A DNA stretch of 61,486 nt from Blastocatellia bacterium (GTDB taxonomy: Bacteria > Acidobacteriota > Blastocatellia > HR10). Each line of letters begins with the position of its first letter. Positions within the stretch are counted from its first letter, which is position 1. The stretch covers positions 1-61,486 of the forward strand of contig DATLZR010000044.1 in NCBI GenBank assembly GCA_035573895.1, in the 5' to 3' direction. Shown here in pieces: positions 59,758 through 61,486 of this stretch. The notes under the pieces were generated by a model that searched no databases, was not told the origin of the DNA, and was given only the letters and a program-made list of their open reading frames with translations. The position numbers and the translations under genes are program-made.

Positions 59758-61335
59758 TCACTCGTCCAGGATGCGCTCGGCGATTTCCTGATCGGCATCC
59801 ATGATGTAAGGGATACCGCTCACGTCGGCGGCCTCGCGCGTCAGCGCAGCGATGTCATCGCGGCTGATGTAGTCGAGGACGAATTTGCGATTCCCGCACA
59901 TCAGTTGGCGCAATCCCTGGGCCAGGCGCTGGAGATAGGTGTAGAGGCCGATGGCGCCCGGAGGAATCTTCTGAAAGTCGGCACCGAATCGGCGCTTGAG
60001 TTCCGGAGCCGTGATGAAGATCTCTTCGATCGTCTCGCCGAAGCGGGCGACGTAAACGGGAAGATCTCCGTCTTCGATGCGCCGGCCGAGCGTTTTGCCC
60101 ACCATGGCGGCGGCCAGGGGAGCGCGCGCCATGCCGATCAATTTGAAGTAGGGCGCGCCGAGAGCCAGGCCCTTGAAGATCTGGTCCTCGAAGGCGAATC
60201 CTCCGGCGATGGCGATGTCGGGGATGTACTCTCCTCGTTCGGCCAGACGTTTGACATAGCGATAAAGGAGCGAATGCAGCTCGACCGGCGGGACGCCCCA
60301 TTCGTTCATCATCCGCCAGGGACTCATGCCGGTTCCGCCGCCGGCTCCATCCACCGTGAGCAGGTCAATTCCGGCAATGGAGGAAAATTTGAGCGCCCGC
60401 GCCAGATCCGCCGGACGGTAGGCCCCGGTTTTGAGGAAGACGTATCGTGCGCCCGCCCGCCGCAACTCCTCCACGCGCTTGACGAAATCTTCCAGGGTCG
60501 GCATCCCGATCCGCGAATGACGCTCGAATTCCTTGAACGATCCGCGCTCGAAGGCCTGGACCACCTGCGGATCATCGGGATCGGGCAGGACAATATAGCC
60601 GCGCTGTTTCAACAGGCGGGCCTTGGCCAGGTCTTTGATCTTGACTTCGCCGCCGATGTCTTTGGCTCCCTGGCCCCACTTCAGCTCCACTGCTTCGACT
60701 TCGAGTTTGGAGATGACGTACTCATGAACGCCAAGGCGGGTGTCCTCGACGTTGGCCTGGACGACAATCGTCCCGTAGCCGTCTTGCCAGGATTTGTAGA
60801 GTTTCACCCGCCGTTCCATCTCCGGGGAGTGAACGACGCGCCCGTGACGGAATTCCGCCTGCTCGTCCATACCGCAGACGTTTTCGCCGATGGTGAGCGG
60901 AATGCCGGCAATAGCTGCACCGATGGCGAGTCCTTCCCAGTTGTTCTTGGCGATGGCCGTCGAGCCCAGGCCGGGAATGATGATGGGCAGCTTGACGCGA
61001 ATGCCCCTATCACGCCCGATGCGTCGCTCCAGCGAAACGGCGGGAAAGATGGCAGCATCGGGATCAGCCGAAACGCCGTGCGCACCGACGGTCGTCCCCA
61101 GGATGGTGAAATGGGAGAGATCAATGGGATAACGCTTTTCGGATGCCGCCGTGATGATTCCGAAAGGCTGCGGGTAGATGACCTCGGCTCCACGATAAGC
61201 CGACTTGCCGATCTCGCACATCCCGATGCAGCCATCAACACAGGTGGCGCACATCCCGCTCAATGACACCACCGAGTCTTCGGTTCGATTCTTGGTCAGC
61301 GTAGCGGCTGAGGCGTTAATCTTCGACAAACTCAT
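59758..61335 (-). CDS. Stand-alone glutamate synthase-like FMN-binding protein with N-terminal cysteine cluster
   Basis: A 525-residue protein equivalent to the central and FMN domains of GltB, with no glutaminase domain attached and no gltD beside it. Visible features are LTIGENVCGMD, VELKWGQGAKDIGGEVK, DLLTVDGAGGGTGMSPWRMM, DIAIAGGFAFEDQIFKGLALGA and RRIEDGD, matching the family. An extra cysteine cluster, C29-x2-C32-x3-C36-x3-C40, lies at the N-terminus and may bind an Fe-S cluster. GGAGGGG upstream fixes the ATG at 61335. It may make glutamate with an unlinked partner or act as a different FMN oxidoreductase; glutamate-synthase activity is not proven. Confidence 0.85.
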   Translation of the reverse strand: MSLSKINASAATLTKNRTEDSVVSLSGMCATCVDGCIGMCEIGKSAYRGAEVIYPQPFGIITAASEKRYPIDLSHFTILGTTVGAHGVSADPDAAIFPAVSLERRIGRDRGIRVKLPIIIPGLGSTAIAKNNWEGLAIGAAIAGIPLTIGENVCGMDEQAEFRHGRVVHSPEMERRVKLYKSWQDGYGTIVVQANVEDTRLGVHEYVISKLEVEAVELKWGQGAKDIGGEVKIKDLAKARLLKQRGYIVLPDPDDPQVVQAFERGSFKEFERHSRIGMPTLEDFVKRVEELRRAGARYVFLKTGAYRPADLARALKFSSIAGIDLLTVDGAGGGTGMSPWRMMNEWGVPPVELHSLLYRYVKRLAERGEYIPDIAIAGGFAFEDQIFKGLALGAPYFKLIGMARAPLAAAMVGKTLGRRIEDGDLPVYVARFGETIEEIFITAPELKRRFGADFQKIPPGAIGLYTYLQRLAQGLRQLMCGNRKFVLDYISRDDIAALTREAADVSGIPYIMDADQEIAERILDE

Positions 61336-61486
61336 AATCCCCTCCATCGGTAGAGATCTTTCGCTCATTCATGTTCGAACGGCTCCCGGCATCTTCTATC
61401 CCCTCTGGTGCTCCAGTCGTCGAATCACGATCTCACACGGGACCGAGGATCGGGTGAGTGCGGATGCCCGGCGGGCGCTTCGCGTT

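Overview
The window most likely comes from a member of the Acidobacteriota, plausibly a thermophilic Blastocatellia-type organism. This is inferred from gene content, not from a marker gene. Supporting content includes three large Oar-like TonB-dependent receptors (signal peptide, carboxypeptidase-regulatory-like domain, plug, barrel), a VWFA-related secreted protein of acidobacterial type, many secreted TPR proteins, BNR/sortilin-like and DUF1028 proteins, and a two-thioredoxin-fold protein disulfide oxidoreductase typical of thermophiles. No rRNA, tRNA, insertion sequence, prophage or CRISPR array was seen.

Layout. (a) 1-4444, minus strand: a tightly coupled run encoding a GspG-like protein, a small membrane protein, a 702-residue TPR protein, a CAP-domain protein and ispE (cut by the window edge). 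malQ lies upstream on the same strand. (b) 6605-10444: TonB receptor 1, preceded by a perfect 15-bp dyad and a sigma-54-like -24/-12 element. (c) 10822-21710: an envelope/exopolysaccharide locus with a FecR-like protein, a TPR/carbohydrate-binding-like protein, an O-antigen ligase/polymerase, a FemAB/GNAT-type transferase, a left-handed beta-helix acyltransferase, a flippase fused to a glycosyltransferase, and two more GT4 glycosyltransferases; most junctions overlap. (d) 21920-33488: rsgA, a VWFA protein, a conserved lipoprotein, a GAF-GAF-AAA+ sigma-54 activator with a duplicated lid segment, pgsA, a metallophosphoesterase, and a giant MFS/spermidine-synthase/TPR fusion. (e) 33766-46492: receptors 2 and 3 interleaved with DUF1028-TPR, an M20-family protein and a BNR/VPS10-like protein, suggesting peptide or amino-acid scavenging. 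(f) 46969-58213: nadK, a GT39 glycosyltransferase, citrate synthase, an S2P protease with CBS domains, protein disulfide oxidoreductase, a ferritin-like protein, tatA, tatC, a zinc alcohol dehydrogenase and a class V aminotransferase. (g) 58567-61335, minus strand: a HepT/MntA toxin-antitoxin pair and a stand-alone glutamate-synthase-like FMN protein.

The most interesting thread is regulatory. The window encodes a sigma-54 enhancer-binding protein whose AAA+ lid plus the start of its Fis region is tandemly duplicated with an exact 110-residue period. Two of the three TonB receptor genes have upstream GG-N10-GC elements with inverted repeats at enhancer-like distance. Other notable points are the flippase-glycosyltransferase fusion, an approximately 80-residue insertion in TatC, an M20 protein lacking two expected metal ligands, and a two-copy REP-like palindrome. 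All domain and family names come from reading the translated sequence; no database search was run.
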